64,000 bases of DNA from the NCBI RefSeq assembly GCF_900106975.1, contig NZ_FNNU01000001.1:866260-930259 (forward strand), given 5' to 3'. Under the pieces are notes generated by a model that was not told the origin of the DNA, made no database searches, and worked only from the letters and a program-made list of their open reading frames with translations. The position numbers and the translations under genes are program-made. Each line of letters starts with the position of its first letter. Positions within the stretch are counted from its first letter, which is position 1. Of this stretch, positions 8,772-17,357 are shown in pieces. The DNA comes from Pseudomonas kuykendallii (GTDB lineage Bacteria; Pseudomonadota; Gammaproteobacteria; Pseudomonadales; Pseudomonadaceae).

Positions 8772-9822
8772 AGATGCTCTCCGCGAATTTTTGCGGGTCG
8801 GTGCTCGGCCGCAGCACGTCCACGTCCTTCAGGTCGCGGGCGTAGTAGGCGATCTCCTTGACGAAGGCCGGGCCGCTGGCGTGATGCGCGTGGGTGTGGT
8901 CCTTGAGGATCGCGCTTACTTCCTCGGGCGAGGTGTTCACCGCGTACTTGAGGAAGTCCTGGGCGACCACGTCCGGGTGCGCGGCGGCCCAGCTGTGCGC
9001 TTCGAGGATCGCCTGGGTCAGCGCCGCGGCGGCGGCCTTGTCCTGGCGCGCCAGGGTGCCGGTGACGCCGACCACGCAGCAGCTGAGCTGGCCGTATTCC
9101 TCGGCCAGGTTGGTCGACAGCTCGACGAAATCGCCGCCCTTGAGCAGGCGGTACATGAACGGGTCGCTGCCGCTCACCGCCTGCACTTCGCCCTTGTCCA
9201 GCGCGGTGCCGAGCAGGTCGGCCGGGTATTGCCGCCATTCCACGTCGCGTACCGGGTCCACCCCGTGGCGCTTGAGCATGATCGAGAAGAAGTTCTTGTC
9301 CGGGCTGGCCATGTCGGTGACGCCGATGGTCTTGCCCTTGAGCGCTTCCAGGTTGCTGGCGCCGCCGTTGGCCGCGGTGAGCAGGCGCAGGCAGCCGCCG
9401 TGGGTGCCGGCGGTGAGCTTGACGTCGAAGCCCTGCTCCAGCGCCTTCAGCCAGCGCAGCGCCATGCCGACGCCGGCGTCCGCCTTGCCGGTGGCGATGG
9501 CTTCGAGCAGCACTTCGGTTGAGTTGCCGAAGTTGACGAACTCCACGTCGAGGTTGTGCTTGCTGAAGAAACCCTGGGATTCGGCCACCGCCACCGGCGC
9601 CAGGCACACCGCGTTGAGGTTGATCGCCAGCTTCAGCTTGCGCCGCTCGGGCAGCACGAAGGAGCGTTCGGGCGCGGTCGCGCTGGCGGGGGAATGCTCA
9701 TGCACGTGCTCGTCGGCCAGCGTGAAGCGGCCGAGCAGGGCGGCGGCGCCGGCGGTTCCGGCAAGGCCCAGCAGGCGGCGGCGGGATAGGGCGGAAAGGC
9801 GATTGTTGTCGAACGGTTTCAT
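8752..9822 (-). CDS. Tat-exported ABC solute-binding protein (NrtA/SsuA-like)
   Basis: This 356-residue periplasmic binding protein is of the NMT1/THI5-like, CmpA/NrtA/SsuA superfamily. The N-terminus carries a twin-arginine motif (SRRRLLGLAG, residues 13-22) and hydrophobic stretch, so it is probably exported folded through Tat, unlike the other binding proteins here, which have Sec signals. A short His-rich linker (HVHEH) follows the signal, possibly a metal site. The start overlaps the stop of the preceding binding-protein gene (ATGA), and the gene is coupled to the permease. Likely the primary receptor of this importer; ligand unknown. Confidence 0.85.
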   Translation of the reverse strand: MKPFDNNRLSALSRRRLLGLAGTAGAAALLGRFTLADEHVHEHSPASATAPERSFVLPERRKLKLAINLNAVCLAPVAVAESQGFFSKHNLDVEFVNFGNSTEVLLEAIATGKADAGVGMALRWLKALEQGFDVKLTAGTHGGCLRLLTAANGGASNLEALKGKTIGVTDMASPDKNFFSIMLKRHGVDPVRDVEWRQYPADLLGTALDKGEVQAVSGSDPFMYRLLKGGDFVELSTNLAEEYGQLSCCVVGVTGTLARQDKAAAAALTQAILEAHSWAAAHPDVVAQDFLKYAVNTSPEEVSAILKDHTHAHHASGPAFVKEIAYYARDLKDVDVLRPSTDPQKFAESIYVDVFS

Positions 9823-10799
9823 TTGACGTTCCTGTCGGTTTCGAGCGCGGCCTGCTGGCTGTTCAGCGTGAAGCTGCGGTCAAAGGTGGGGGTGACATCC
9901 AGCGGTTCCGGGATCAGCCCGCTGGCGTGGTAGAAATCGGCGGTGGCCTGCTGTTGTGCCAGGGTCTCCGCGTCCAGCGGCAGCCAGTGCAGCTTGCGGC
10001 GTTCGAACTGCAGGCGCGCGGCGTCCTCGGGGAAGCCGATGATCCGCGCCAGGCTGGCGCTGTAGCTGTCGAGGTTGCGGTAGGCCCAGCGCTGTGCGTC
10101 GGCCAGGCGCTGCAGGTAATCCTGCAGGGCGGCGCGGCGTGCCGGATCGGCCAGCGCCGCGTCGGTGGCGGCCAGGTAGCTGTTGCCGGCCCAGAGGCCG
10201 CGGCCGTTCACCACCACCTTGGCGTGGTCGGCGGTTTCCGCCAGCGCGGTGTAGGGTTCCCAGGTCGCCCAGGCGTCCACCGAGCCGTTGGCCAGGGCCA
10301 TCTTGGCGTCCGCCGGGGTGAGGAAGCGCAGCTCGACGTCCTTCGCCGTCAGCCCGGCCGAGGCCAGCGCCTTGAGGGTGATGAAGTGGCCGATGGAGCC
10401 CTTGCCGGTGGCGATGCGCTTGCCCTTGAGATCCTGCGCGGCCTTCAGCGGCGAACCCTGGCGGGCGATGATCGCCGTGCCGTAGGGGTCGGATTTGTCC
10501 ACCGCGATGGCCTTTACCTGGGCACCGGCGGCGAGGGCGAACAGCAGCGGCGCGTCGCCGATGATGCCGGCATCCACCGCGCCGGCGTTGAGCGCCTCGG
10601 CGAGCGGCGCGGCGGCGGGGAATTCCGCCCATTCGATGCGGTACGGCAGGTCGCGCAGCGCGTCGGCGGCTTCCAGCTGGGCGCGCATGTTGCCCTTCTG
10701 GTCGGCGATGCGCAGGGTCGGAACCTCGGCGGCGAGGGCGATGGCGCTGGCCGTCAGTGACAGCAGCAGGCCGACGGTGGCGAGTAGGGGATGACGCAT
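9819..10799 (-). CDS. Aliphatic sulfonate-type ABC solute-binding protein
   Basis: This 326-residue periplasmic protein has a Sec signal peptide (residues 1-23, ending ALA-AEV). Motifs of the SsuA/TauA family are clear: LRIADQKGN, DLKGKRIATGKGSIGHFITL and ANGSVDAWATWEPYTA. It lies between an SfnB-like flavoprotein gene (92 bp gap) and the Tat-type binding-protein gene (ATGA overlap). It may deliver a different ligand to the same permease, or bind a product of the neighbouring monooxygenases. The ligand cannot be assigned. Confidence 0.88.
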   Translation of the reverse strand: MRHPLLATVGLLLSLTASAIALAAEVPTLRIADQKGNMRAQLEAADALRDLPYRIEWAEFPAAAPLAEALNAGAVDAGIIGDAPLLFALAAGAQVKAIAVDKSDPYGTAIIARQGSPLKAAQDLKGKRIATGKGSIGHFITLKALASAGLTAKDVELRFLTPADAKMALANGSVDAWATWEPYTALAETADHAKVVVNGRGLWAGNSYLAATDAALADPARRAALQDYLQRLADAQRWAYRNLDSYSASLARIIGFPEDAARLQFERRKLHWLPLDAETLAQQQATADFYHASGLIPEPLDVTPTFDRSFTLNSQQAALETDRNVK

Positions 10800-10891
10800 G
10801 GACGGATCTCCGGTTGGCCGTGGCCAGGAAAAGGGGAGTCGGTCCGCGCGTGCGGTCTCGAGGGAAAGTGCCGGCGGCTCGCCGGCGCGGT

Positions 10892-12061
10892 TCACAGGGT
10901 GGCGAAGGCTGCCTTGCCGGCCGCCAGCCAGACGCTGTCCGGCTGCGGCGTGTGCACGCGGCCGCAGAGCAGGTTGCGGTAGTGCCGTTGCAGCGGATTG
11001 GCGTGTTCCAGCGCGTGGTTGCCGGCCAGCTCCAGGCCGCGGCGCACGGCGTCGATGGCGTTGTCGATGACATTCACCTTGATCTGCCCCAGCTCGCCGA
11101 CGCTCAGCGCCGGATCGTCCGAGCCGCGTAGTTGCAGGCGATTGCTCAGCAGCAGCGCATCGATGCGACCGACCGCTTCCTGCACCCGCGGCAGGCTCGA
11201 CAGCGGCGCGCCGAGGCTGCCCGGCACGCGCCGCGCCAGCCAGCCGAGCAGGTCGTCGCGGGCGGCGCGGGCGACACCGTCGTAGAGCGCGGCGAGGAGG
11301 ATCGCGTTGTCGCCCTGGAAGGCGGCGACAGCGGCGTCGTCGATACCCGGCTGGTGCGCGAAGGGCTGCACGTCGACCGCGCTGTCGGGCGGCAGCTGCA
11401 CATCCTCGAAGATCACCTCGTGGCTGCCGGTGGCGCGCATGCCCAGGTGGTCCCAGCTCTCGATCACGCGGATGCCCGGCGTGTCGCGGTGCACCAGCCA
11501 GCCGCCGACCAGCGGCTGCGGATCGTCGCTGCGCGCCCACACCAGCAGCCAGGTCAGCCCTGCGATGCCGGTCGTGTAGAGCTTGTGCCCGCTCAGCCGC
11601 CAGCCGTCCGGGTGGCGCCGGGCGAGGGTCTGCGGCAGGCCGCCGCGCGCCGGCGAGCCGAGTTCCGGCTCGACGCGAAAGGCGTTGATCAGCGCGCCGT
11701 CGCTCACCGATTCGCGCAGCACGCGCTCCAGCAGCGGCCGAGGCGACGTGGCATTGCGCTGCAGGCGGCGCAGGTTGATGTACTGCATGGCCAGCAGCAG
11801 CGCGGTGGAGGGCTCGCCTCGCGCCACCTCGCCGATCACCTCGCGCAGCCGGCTGCGCTCCGCCTCGTCGCCGCCGAAACGTCGCGCCGTGGCCAGGCCG
11901 AGCAGCCCGGCGCCGCGCAGCAGCGCCAGGTTGGCGTGGGGAAACTCGGCATCGCGGTCGAGCTGCGCGGCGCTGGCGGCGAGTGTCGCGCAAAGGGCGT
12001 CCAGCGCCTGCGCGTCCGTTATCGGCGCGACGGGTTCGGCCTTGCGTAGCGCCTGGCTCAC
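10892..12061 (-). CDS. SfnB/DszC-like flavin-dependent oxidoreductase (acyl-CoA dehydrogenase fold)
   Basis: This 389-residue protein has the acyl-CoA dehydrogenase fold: an N-terminal helical domain, a middle beta-domain (SGHKLYTTGIAGLTWLLVWA; WDHLGMRATGSHEVIFEDV) and a C-terminal helical bundle. In sulfur-starvation gene sets such proteins (SfnB, DszC, related class D monooxygenases) use reduced flavin and oxygen on organosulfur compounds rather than acyl-CoA. The start is GTG 12061, overlapping the TGA of the upstream LLM monooxygenase gene (GTGA), which decides it over the longer open frame. It is one of two paralogues in the window, the other being at 19128-20354. Confidence 0.82.
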   Translation of the reverse strand: MSQALRKAEPVAPITDAQALDALCATLAASAAQLDRDAEFPHANLALLRGAGLLGLATARRFGGDEAERSRLREVIGEVARGEPSTALLLAMQYINLRRLQRNATSPRPLLERVLRESVSDGALINAFRVEPELGSPARGGLPQTLARRHPDGWRLSGHKLYTTGIAGLTWLLVWARSDDPQPLVGGWLVHRDTPGIRVIESWDHLGMRATGSHEVIFEDVQLPPDSAVDVQPFAHQPGIDDAAVAAFQGDNAILLAALYDGVARAARDDLLGWLARRVPGSLGAPLSSLPRVQEAVGRIDALLLSNRLQLRGSDDPALSVGELGQIKVNVIDNAIDAVRRGLELAGNHALEHANPLQRHYRNLLCGRVHTPQPDSVWLAAGKAAFATL

Positions 12062-13155
12062 GCGCGTGCTCCCCGGTCGTTGCGGGCGTCGCGTTCGGCG
12101 ACCTTGGCGCGGGTCAGCGGCAGCAGTTCGCGGCCGTATTCGATGGCGTCGTTGAGCGGGTCGAAACCGCGCACGAGGAAATGCGTGACGCCGAGGTCGT
12201 AGTAGTCGAGCAGCGCATCGGCGACCTGCTCGGCGGTGCCGACCAGCGCGGTGGAGTTGTGCCCGCCGCCGACCAGCGCGGCCACGCCGGTCCACAGCCG
12301 CTTGTCCAGGCGATCGCCCTTTTCCACCGCCTGCAGCAGGCGTTGGGCGCCGGTGCTCTGCGGCTTCGGCTTGGGAAACGGGTTGCCGCCCTGGATCAAC
12401 TGCTCGCGGGTTGCCGCGCGAATCCGTTCGGCCTTGGCCCAGGCTTCTTCTTCGGTGGCGCCGAGGATCGGCCGGAACGACACGCTGAACTCCACACGAC
12501 GGCCATGCTTGCCGGCCTCCCTGCGCACGGCGGCGATGGTGTCGCGCACCTGGTCCAGGGATTCGCCCCAGAGCATGTACACGTCGGCGTGCTTGCCGGC
12601 GACCTTCAGCGCCGCCGGCGAGGAGCCGCCGAAGAAGATCGGCAGGTGCGGTTTCTGCAGCGGCTTGATCGCCGAGAACGCCTGCTCGGCCTGGTAATAG
12701 GTGCCCTGGTGGTCGAAGGGCCGCTCGCTTTGCCAGACGCGGCGCACCACGTCGAGGAACTCGTCGGTGCGCGCATAGCGCTCGTCGTGGCTGAGGAAAT
12801 CGCCGTCGCGACGCTGCTCGGCATCGCTGCCGCCGGAAATCACGTTCACCGCCAGACGGCCGTCGAGCAGGTGCTCGAGGGTTGCCAGCTTGCGCGCGGC
12901 AAGGGTCGGGGCGACGAAACCGGGGCGGTGCGCGAGCAGCAGGCCGACCTTCGAGGTGGCCAGCCCGGCCAGCGCGGTGACCAGGAAACCGTCCGGCTGA
13001 TCCGACCAGTAGCCGACCAGCAGGCGGTCGAAGCCGGCCGCCTCGTGGGCCTGCGCGGCGGCGGTGATGTACTGCTTGTCGAACACCGGACCGACGGCGG
13101 GAATGATTTCCGAGGACAGCCGGTGGCCGATCATGCCGAGAAACTGAACGCTCAT
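12058..13155 (-). CDS. LLM-class flavin-dependent monooxygenase (alkanesulfonate monooxygenase family)
   Basis: This 365-residue TIM-barrel luciferase-like enzyme is of the SsuD family. Typical blocks are HEAAGFDRLLVGYWSDQPDG, LLLAHRPGFVAPTLAARKLA, LAVNVISGGSDAEQRRDGD and IFFGGSSPAALKVAG. Such enzymes use FMNH2 and oxygen to cleave C-S bonds of sulfonates or oxidise sulfones. Flavin reductase is not encoded in this operon; SsuE at 26477 could serve. It is similar to the LLM gene at 14137, with which it brackets a binding-protein gene. Substrate unknown. Confidence 0.9.
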   Translation of the reverse strand: MSVQFLGMIGHRLSSEIIPAVGPVFDKQYITAAAQAHEAAGFDRLLVGYWSDQPDGFLVTALAGLATSKVGLLLAHRPGFVAPTLAARKLATLEHLLDGRLAVNVISGGSDAEQRRDGDFLSHDERYARTDEFLDVVRRVWQSERPFDHQGTYYQAEQAFSAIKPLQKPHLPIFFGGSSPAALKVAGKHADVYMLWGESLDQVRDTIAAVRREAGKHGRRVEFSVSFRPILGATEEEAWAKAERIRAATREQLIQGGNPFPKPKPQSTGAQRLLQAVEKGDRLDKRLWTGVAALVGGGHNSTALVGTAEQVADALLDYYDLGVTHFLVRGFDPLNDAIEYGRELLPLTRAKVAERDARNDRGARA

Positions 13156-13185
13156 GCTAAGTGCTCCCTGGTGTGTCGCCGGCCT

Positions 13186-14127
13186 TCAGTGGAAGGCGGC
13201 GGTGAATGAGGTGTCGATCACGCCACTGAAATCGAACGGCTTGGGCAGCGCGCCGGTCTTGGCGAGGAAATCGGCGGTCGCCTGGTAATCGGCGGCGGCC
13301 TGGGTGTCGACCGGCTCGATGGTCATGTGCGCCTGGTCGATCCAGTGCCGCGACACGGCCTGGTCGAGGTTGGCCTTCTTCGCCCAGAGGTCGGCGTAGG
13401 CCTGGCGGTTGGCCTCGACCCAGGCACGCGCCTTCTGCAGCCGGCCGAGGAAATCGGCGATCGCGGCGCGCTTGGGTTCCAGGGAGTTGGCGTTGGCGGC
13501 GATGCTCGACAGGCCGGGCATCAGGTTGCGCGCGGTGATGATCGGCCGCGCGCCGGAGAAGACGATCTGCTGCGAGATGTAGGGTTCCCAGACCGGGAAG
13601 GCATCGATGCTGCCCTGCGGCAGCGCCGCGGCGGCGTCGATCGGCATCAGTTTGACGAACTCCACGTAGTCGTTCGGCAGGTCGGCCTTCTCCAGCGCGC
13701 GCAGGGTCAGCTGCTGGCTCCAGGCGCCGGGCCAGTAGGCGACCTTCTTGCCCTTCAGGTCCTCGATGCTTTTCGCCGGCGAGTCCTTCGGCACCAGCAG
13801 CGCGATGGTGTCCGGGTTCTGCCGCGAGACGCCGATCAGCTTCACCGGCGCGCCCTTGGCGGCGAGGAAGATGAAGCCCGAGTCGCCGAGGAAGCCCAGG
13901 TCGAGGGCGCCGGCATCCAGACCCTCGGCCACCGGCGCGGCGGACTGGAAGTGCTTCCAGTCCACCGTGTAGGGCGCGCCTTCGAGCACGCCCGAGGCTT
14001 CCACCGAGGCGCGCACGTTGTAGTAGTTCTGATCGCCGACGCGCAGGGTGATCTGTTCGGCGGCCTGTGCCAGGGGCGTCAGCAGGACGAGTGTGGCGAG
14101 TGCGTGGAGCAGCTTCATGCGATTCAT
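13186..14127 (-). CDS. Aliphatic sulfonate-type ABC solute-binding protein
   Basis: This 313-residue protein carries a Sec signal peptide (residues 1-22, ending AQA-AEQ). The mature part shows ITLRVGDQNYYNV, AAPVAEGLDAGALDLGFLGDSG, DLKGKKVAYWPGAWSQQLTL and PQGSIDAFPVWEPYI, all SsuA/TauA-like. It sits between the two LLM monooxygenase genes, 9 bp after the first and 30 bp before the second, with no permease of its own nearby. It probably shares the permease/ATPase at the end of the operon. Confidence 0.87.
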   Translation of the reverse strand: MNRMKLLHALATLVLLTPLAQAAEQITLRVGDQNYYNVRASVEASGVLEGAPYTVDWKHFQSAAPVAEGLDAGALDLGFLGDSGFIFLAAKGAPVKLIGVSRQNPDTIALLVPKDSPAKSIEDLKGKKVAYWPGAWSQQLTLRALEKADLPNDYVEFVKLMPIDAAAALPQGSIDAFPVWEPYISQQIVFSGARPIITARNLMPGLSSIAANANSLEPKRAAIADFLGRLQKARAWVEANRQAYADLWAKKANLDQAVSRHWIDQAHMTIEPVDTQAAADYQATADFLAKTGALPKPFDFSGVIDTSFTAAFH

Positions 14128-14136
14128 GTCCCTTGA

Positions 14137-15222
14137 TCAGCCGGCGTGGCGACGTTGCAGGCCGGCAATGCGTTCGCGGATGGCCGGGATCAGTTCCCGG
14201 CCGTAGAGGAGGGCATCGTCCAGCGGATCGAAACCGCGGATGAGGAAGGTCGAGGCGCCGCGCAGGTGATATTCGCCGAGGGCTTCGGCGACCTGCTCGG
14301 CGGTGCCGACCAGCGCGGTGGAGTTCCACTGCGCGCCGGTCAGCTGGGCGATGCCGGTCCACAGGCGTTGATCCAGCACGTCGCCGCGCCGGGCCGCGGC
14401 CAGCAGGCGCTGCGAGCCGACGTTGGCCGGGGCGTGGTCGTTCAGCGGCAGGCCGAGGCGCGCGCGGTTCTCGCGCACCCGTTCGAGGATTTCGGCGGCG
14501 CGTTTCCAGGCGGCTTCCTCGGTGTCGGCGACGATCGGCCGGAACGACACCGAGATGCGCGGGCTGCGGCCCTGGCGCTGCGCCGCCGCGCGGACCTTCT
14601 GCACGTGGGCGGCGAAGTCGGCCAGCGGCTCGCCCCAGAGCATGTAGGTGTCGGCGTGGCGCGCGGCGACCTCGACGGCGGCGTCCGAGGAGCCGCTGAA
14701 GTAGATCGGGATATGCGGCTTCTGCTGGGTGCGCACGTTCGGCAGCGCGCCGTCGAAACGGTAGAAGCGCCCGTGGTGATCGACCGGTGCTTGCGCGGTC
14801 CAGATCGTCTTCAACACCTGCAGGTATTCGTCGGTGCGGGCGTAGCGCGCGTCGTGGTCGAGGTAGTCGCCGTCGCGCCGCTGGTCGGCATCGCTGCCGC
14901 CGCTGATCACGTTGAGCGCCACGCGGCCGTTGCTGAACTGGTCCAGCGTCGCCAGTTGCCGGGCGGCCAGCGGCGGCGCGATCACCCCCGGCCGGTAGGC
15001 CAGCAGGATGCCCAGGCGCTCGGTGGCGGCGGCGATGAACGCGCTGACCACGGCGCCTTCCGCACCGTTGGAGAAGTAGCCCACCAGCGCGCGGTCGAAG
15101 CCGGCGCTCTCGTGGGCCTGGGCGAAGCGGCGGACGAAGTCGGCGTCCACCGCCGCACCGAGTGGCTGGTCGACCTCGGCGCTGGGCGTCGCGGTGATCA
15201 TGCCGATGATTTCCACGCTCAT
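14137..15222 (-). CDS. LLM-class flavin-dependent monooxygenase (alkanesulfonate monooxygenase family)
   Basis: This is the first gene of the eight-gene leftward sulfur operon; 361 residues. It is a luciferase-like TIM barrel with the same blocks as its paralogue (HESAGFDRALVGYFSNGAEG, LAYRPGVIAPPLAARQLA, VALNVISGGSDADQRRDGDY, IYFSGSSDAAVEVAA). ATG 15222 was chosen because AGGAG lies 8 bases upstream and the protein then begins MSVEIIGMI like its paralogue; the open frame before it is AT-rich promoter DNA. Predicted to cleave sulfonates or oxidise sulfones with FMNH2 and oxygen. Specificity unknown. Confidence 0.9.
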   Translation of the reverse strand: MSVEIIGMITATPSAEVDQPLGAAVDADFVRRFAQAHESAGFDRALVGYFSNGAEGAVVSAFIAAATERLGILLAYRPGVIAPPLAARQLATLDQFSNGRVALNVISGGSDADQRRDGDYLDHDARYARTDEYLQVLKTIWTAQAPVDHHGRFYRFDGALPNVRTQQKPHIPIYFSGSSDAAVEVAARHADTYMLWGEPLADFAAHVQKVRAAAQRQGRSPRISVSFRPIVADTEEAAWKRAAEILERVRENRARLGLPLNDHAPANVGSQRLLAAARRGDVLDQRLWTGIAQLTGAQWNSTALVGTAEQVAEALGEYHLRGASTFLIRGFDPLDDALLYGRELIPAIRERIAGLQRRHAG

Positions 15223-15431
15223 GCGTGTGCTCCTGTTGGTTTGGACTGCTACTGCGCTATTTCCATATAAGGAAATGAAAACGCCTAACGAGCGCTTATA
15301 AGCTAGTCGCAAGCCAATCAGGATGGAAATTCATTTTAGGCATATTCTAATATGCTAATCGCGCAACTGAGGCGTGGGTGGTTATGTGCCGGGTGCTGCG
15401 TGCGTGCACGGCTACTCCGTGCTGCATCGGT
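15223..15431 (-). promoter_or_regulatory. AT-rich promoter region of the leftward sulfur operon with palindromes
   Basis: No gene is seen between the operon start and the repeat array. The stretch 15255-15360 is markedly AT-rich against its surroundings. It holds a perfect inverted repeat GCATATT-CT-AATATGC at 15340-15355 and a second short palindrome GCTTATAAGC at 15294-15303. The GCATATT half recurs in the lysR/dioxygenase intergenic region (16655-16748). These are candidate sites for the neighbouring LysR protein or for CysB-type control. That is inference; no promoter start can be fixed. Confidence 0.55.
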
Positions 15432-15737
15432 GGTGCGCGCGGCGCACCCTACGGTCAGGCTTCACGGGGAGTCAGGACGTGCGCCGTAGGGTGCGCCATG
15501 CGCACCGGCTCTTCGGCGCGGCTCCAGCGGTGCGCGCGGCGCACCCTACGAGGGGCACCGAGCGTCAGGCAGTACGCCGTAGGGTGCGCCATGCGCACCG
15601 GCTCTTCGGCGTTGCCCGGAGGTGCGCGCGGCGCACCCTACGGGGCTTCACCGGGAGTCAGGAAGTACGTCGTTGGGTGCGCCATGCGCACCGACTCTTC
15701 GGTGCGGCTCCGATGGTGCGCGCGGCGCACCCTACGG
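15432..15737. repeat. Tandem array of GTGCGC palindromes with about 93-bp period
   Basis: GTAGGGTGCGCCATGCGCAC-type units begin at 15485, 15578 and 15671 (the last with one T-for-A change), an exact 93-bp spacing. Opposite-facing units GGTGCGCGCGGCGCACCCTA begin at 15432, 15529, 15621 and 15715. The spacers also repeat (GGCTCTTCGG; GGGAGTCAGGA). This is a BIME-like array of alternating palindromes between the sulfur operon promoter and the lysR stop. Single pairs of the same element occur at 6925 and 29361. Confidence 0.9.
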
Positions 15738-15748
15738 TTGGAGGATGC

Positions 15749-16654
15749 TCAGGCTGCGTCGGCCGGTGCCGCCAGGCGTTGTGCCACGGATTCGCCGAAG
15801 CGTTCGACGGCGCCCTGCAGGTTGCCGAGGAAGGCGGCGTGCAGCAGCCAGAGGTCGATCATCGGCTTGAAGTCGACCACGTTGAGCACGTCGAGGGCGT
15901 CGCGGTGGTGGCTGTCCTGCAGCAGCGGCAGCGGCACCAGACCCAGGCCCATGCCGTTGGCGACCAGGCTCAGCTGGAGGTCGGTGCCGAAGATTTCCAG
16001 GTTCACCTTGAGGTTCAGGCCCTGCTCGGCCAGCGCCCGCTGCAGGCCGGCGCGGAAGCCGCAGCCGTCGGGGTTGAGCACGAAGCCGCGGGCCTGGCAG
16101 TCGGCCAACCGGTAGCTGCGCCTGGGCGCCGAGCCGCGCGCGGCGACGATGACCAGGCCCATACGCGCCAGCGAACGGCCAACGATGCCCTCGGGGAACT
16201 GCTTGCCGGCCGGGAACAGCGCGGCGGCGGCGTCCAGTTCGTCGTTCTCCAGCTTCTTCATCAGGCTCGCGCCCCAGCCGTTGGAGACCTGCACCTGCAG
16301 GTCCGGGTAGCTGCCGCGCAACGCCTGCAGGGCTTCGAGCAGCGCGCTGTCGCCGATCGTCTGCGGCACGCCGAGGCGCAGCGCGCCGCTGGGCATGGCG
16401 TCCTGCGCCACCAGATCGCGCAGCGAATCGAGCTCGCGCAGCACCACGCGGCAGCGCTCGTACACGCGCAGGCCGATGGCGGTGGGCTTGAGCGGCTTGG
16501 TGTTGCGGTCCAGCAGCGCCACGCCGAGGGTTTCCTCGAAGTTCTGCAGGCGCCGGGTCACGGCCGACTGGGTCAGCTGCAGGGATTCCGCCGCCTGGTT
16601 CAGCGACTGCAGGCGGACCACCGCGACAAAGGCATCGATATCATCAATTTTCAT
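15749..16654 (-). CDS. LysR-family transcriptional regulator
   Basis: This 301-residue protein has a winged helix-turn-helix at residues about 1-60 (FVAVVRLQSLNQAAESLQLTQSAVTRRLQ) and a C-terminal effector-binding domain. It is divergent from the 3-mercaptopropionate dioxygenase gene with a 94-bp spacer, the classic arrangement for a LysR regulator and its target. It also lies just upstream of the leftward sulfur operon, separated by the repeat array. Likely controls the dioxygenase-rhodanese pair and perhaps the operon. The inducer is unknown; a thiol or sulfonate is plausible. Confidence 0.9.
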   Translation of the reverse strand: MKIDDIDAFVAVVRLQSLNQAAESLQLTQSAVTRRLQNFEETLGVALLDRNTKPLKPTAIGLRVYERCRVVLRELDSLRDLVAQDAMPSGALRLGVPQTIGDSALLEALQALRGSYPDLQVQVSNGWGASLMKKLENDELDAAAALFPAGKQFPEGIVGRSLARMGLVIVAARGSAPRRSYRLADCQARGFVLNPDGCGFRAGLQRALAEQGLNLKVNLEIFGTDLQLSLVANGMGLGLVPLPLLQDSHHRDALDVLNVVDFKPMIDLWLLHAAFLGNLQGAVERFGESVAQRLAAPADAA

Positions 16655-16748
16655 GCTGGATTCGCATATTAGCTTATGACCAAATTGAATTTTGTAAGCA
16701 TGCAGCGGGTTGCTAGCTTAGCGCCATCGTCCCCGTTGAGCACTTGTC
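16655..16748. promoter_or_regulatory. Divergent lysR / thiol dioxygenase control region
   Basis: The 94-bp spacer is AT-rich near the lysR start. It contains CATATTAGCTTATG (16665-16678, arms CATA/TATG), a dyad of the sort LysR proteins bind, sharing its GCATATT half with the palindrome at 15340-15355. No clear -35/-10 pair can be fixed by eye. Confidence 0.5.
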
Positions 16749-17357
16749 ATGAGCCAAGCCCCACGTCTTTATCGCCTGCGCCATTTCCTCGCCGGGCTGT
16801 CCGCCCTGGTCGGTCGCGAAACCGATGAGGCACGCCTGCTGGAGCGCGGCGCCGAGTTGCTCGGCGAGCTGGTGCGCCACGACGACTGGCTGCCGGAGGC
16901 CTTCGCCCAGCCGCATCCGCAGTACTACCAGCAATACCTGCTGTACGCCGACGCGCAGTCGCGCTTCTCGGTGGTCAGCTTCGTCTGGGGACCGGGCCAG
17001 GCCACGCCGGTGCACGATCACCGCGTCTGGGGCCTGATCGGCATGTTGCGCGGCGCCGAGCTGGCGCAAAACTTCAGCAGCGAGGACGACGGCGTGCTGC
17101 GCGAGAGCGGCCCGGCGCTGCGTCTCGAGCCCGGCCAGGTGGAAGCGGTATCGCCGCGCATTGGCGACATCCACCGGGTCAGCAACGCCTTCGCCGACCG
17201 CACCTCCATCAGCATCCACGTCTACGGCGCCAACATCGGCGCGGTCAGCCGCGCGGTGTATCCGCCCGAGGGCGGCAGCAAGCCGTTCATCTCGGGATAT
17301 TCCAACAGCACCTTGCCCAACCTCTGGGACCTGTCCAAGGAGTCTCTTCCCGCATGA
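16749..17357 (+). CDS. 3-mercaptopropionate dioxygenase (bacterial cysteine dioxygenase family)
   Basis: This 202-residue cupin oxidises 3-mercaptopropionate (and cysteine less well) to the sulfinate with oxygen and a non-haem iron. The iron-binding histidines fall at His89, His91 and His142 (TPVHDHRVWG; GDIHRVSN). The Ser155-His157-Tyr159 triad (SISIHVYG) and Arg168 (GAVSRAVYP), which mark the P. aeruginosa 3-mercaptopropionate dioxygenase as distinct from mammalian CDO, are all at the positions known for that enzyme. The stop overlaps the start of the rhodanese gene (ATGA). It is divergent from a LysR regulator. Assignment to 3-mercaptopropionate rather than cysteine rests on these residues. 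Confidence 0.93.
   Translation: MSQAPRLYRLRHFLAGLSALVGRETDEARLLERGAELLGELVRHDDWLPEAFAQPHPQYYQQYLLYADAQSRFSVVSFVWGPGQATPVHDHRVWGLIGMLRGAELAQNFSSEDDGVLRESGPALRLEPGQVEAVSPRIGDIHRVSNAFADRTSISIHVYGANIGAVSRAVYPPEGGSKPFISGYSNSTLPNLWDLSKESLPA

Noticed and set aside
15432-15737. Possible CRISPR array
   Set aside because: The spacing is regular but the spacers are themselves repeated, the units alternate in orientation, and no cas gene is present. It is a palindromic repeat array.
15374-16672. Rightward 432-residue frame across the repeat array and lysR
   Set aside because: It runs through palindromic repeats and then antisense of a clear LysR gene; repeated peptide segments simply mirror the DNA repeats.
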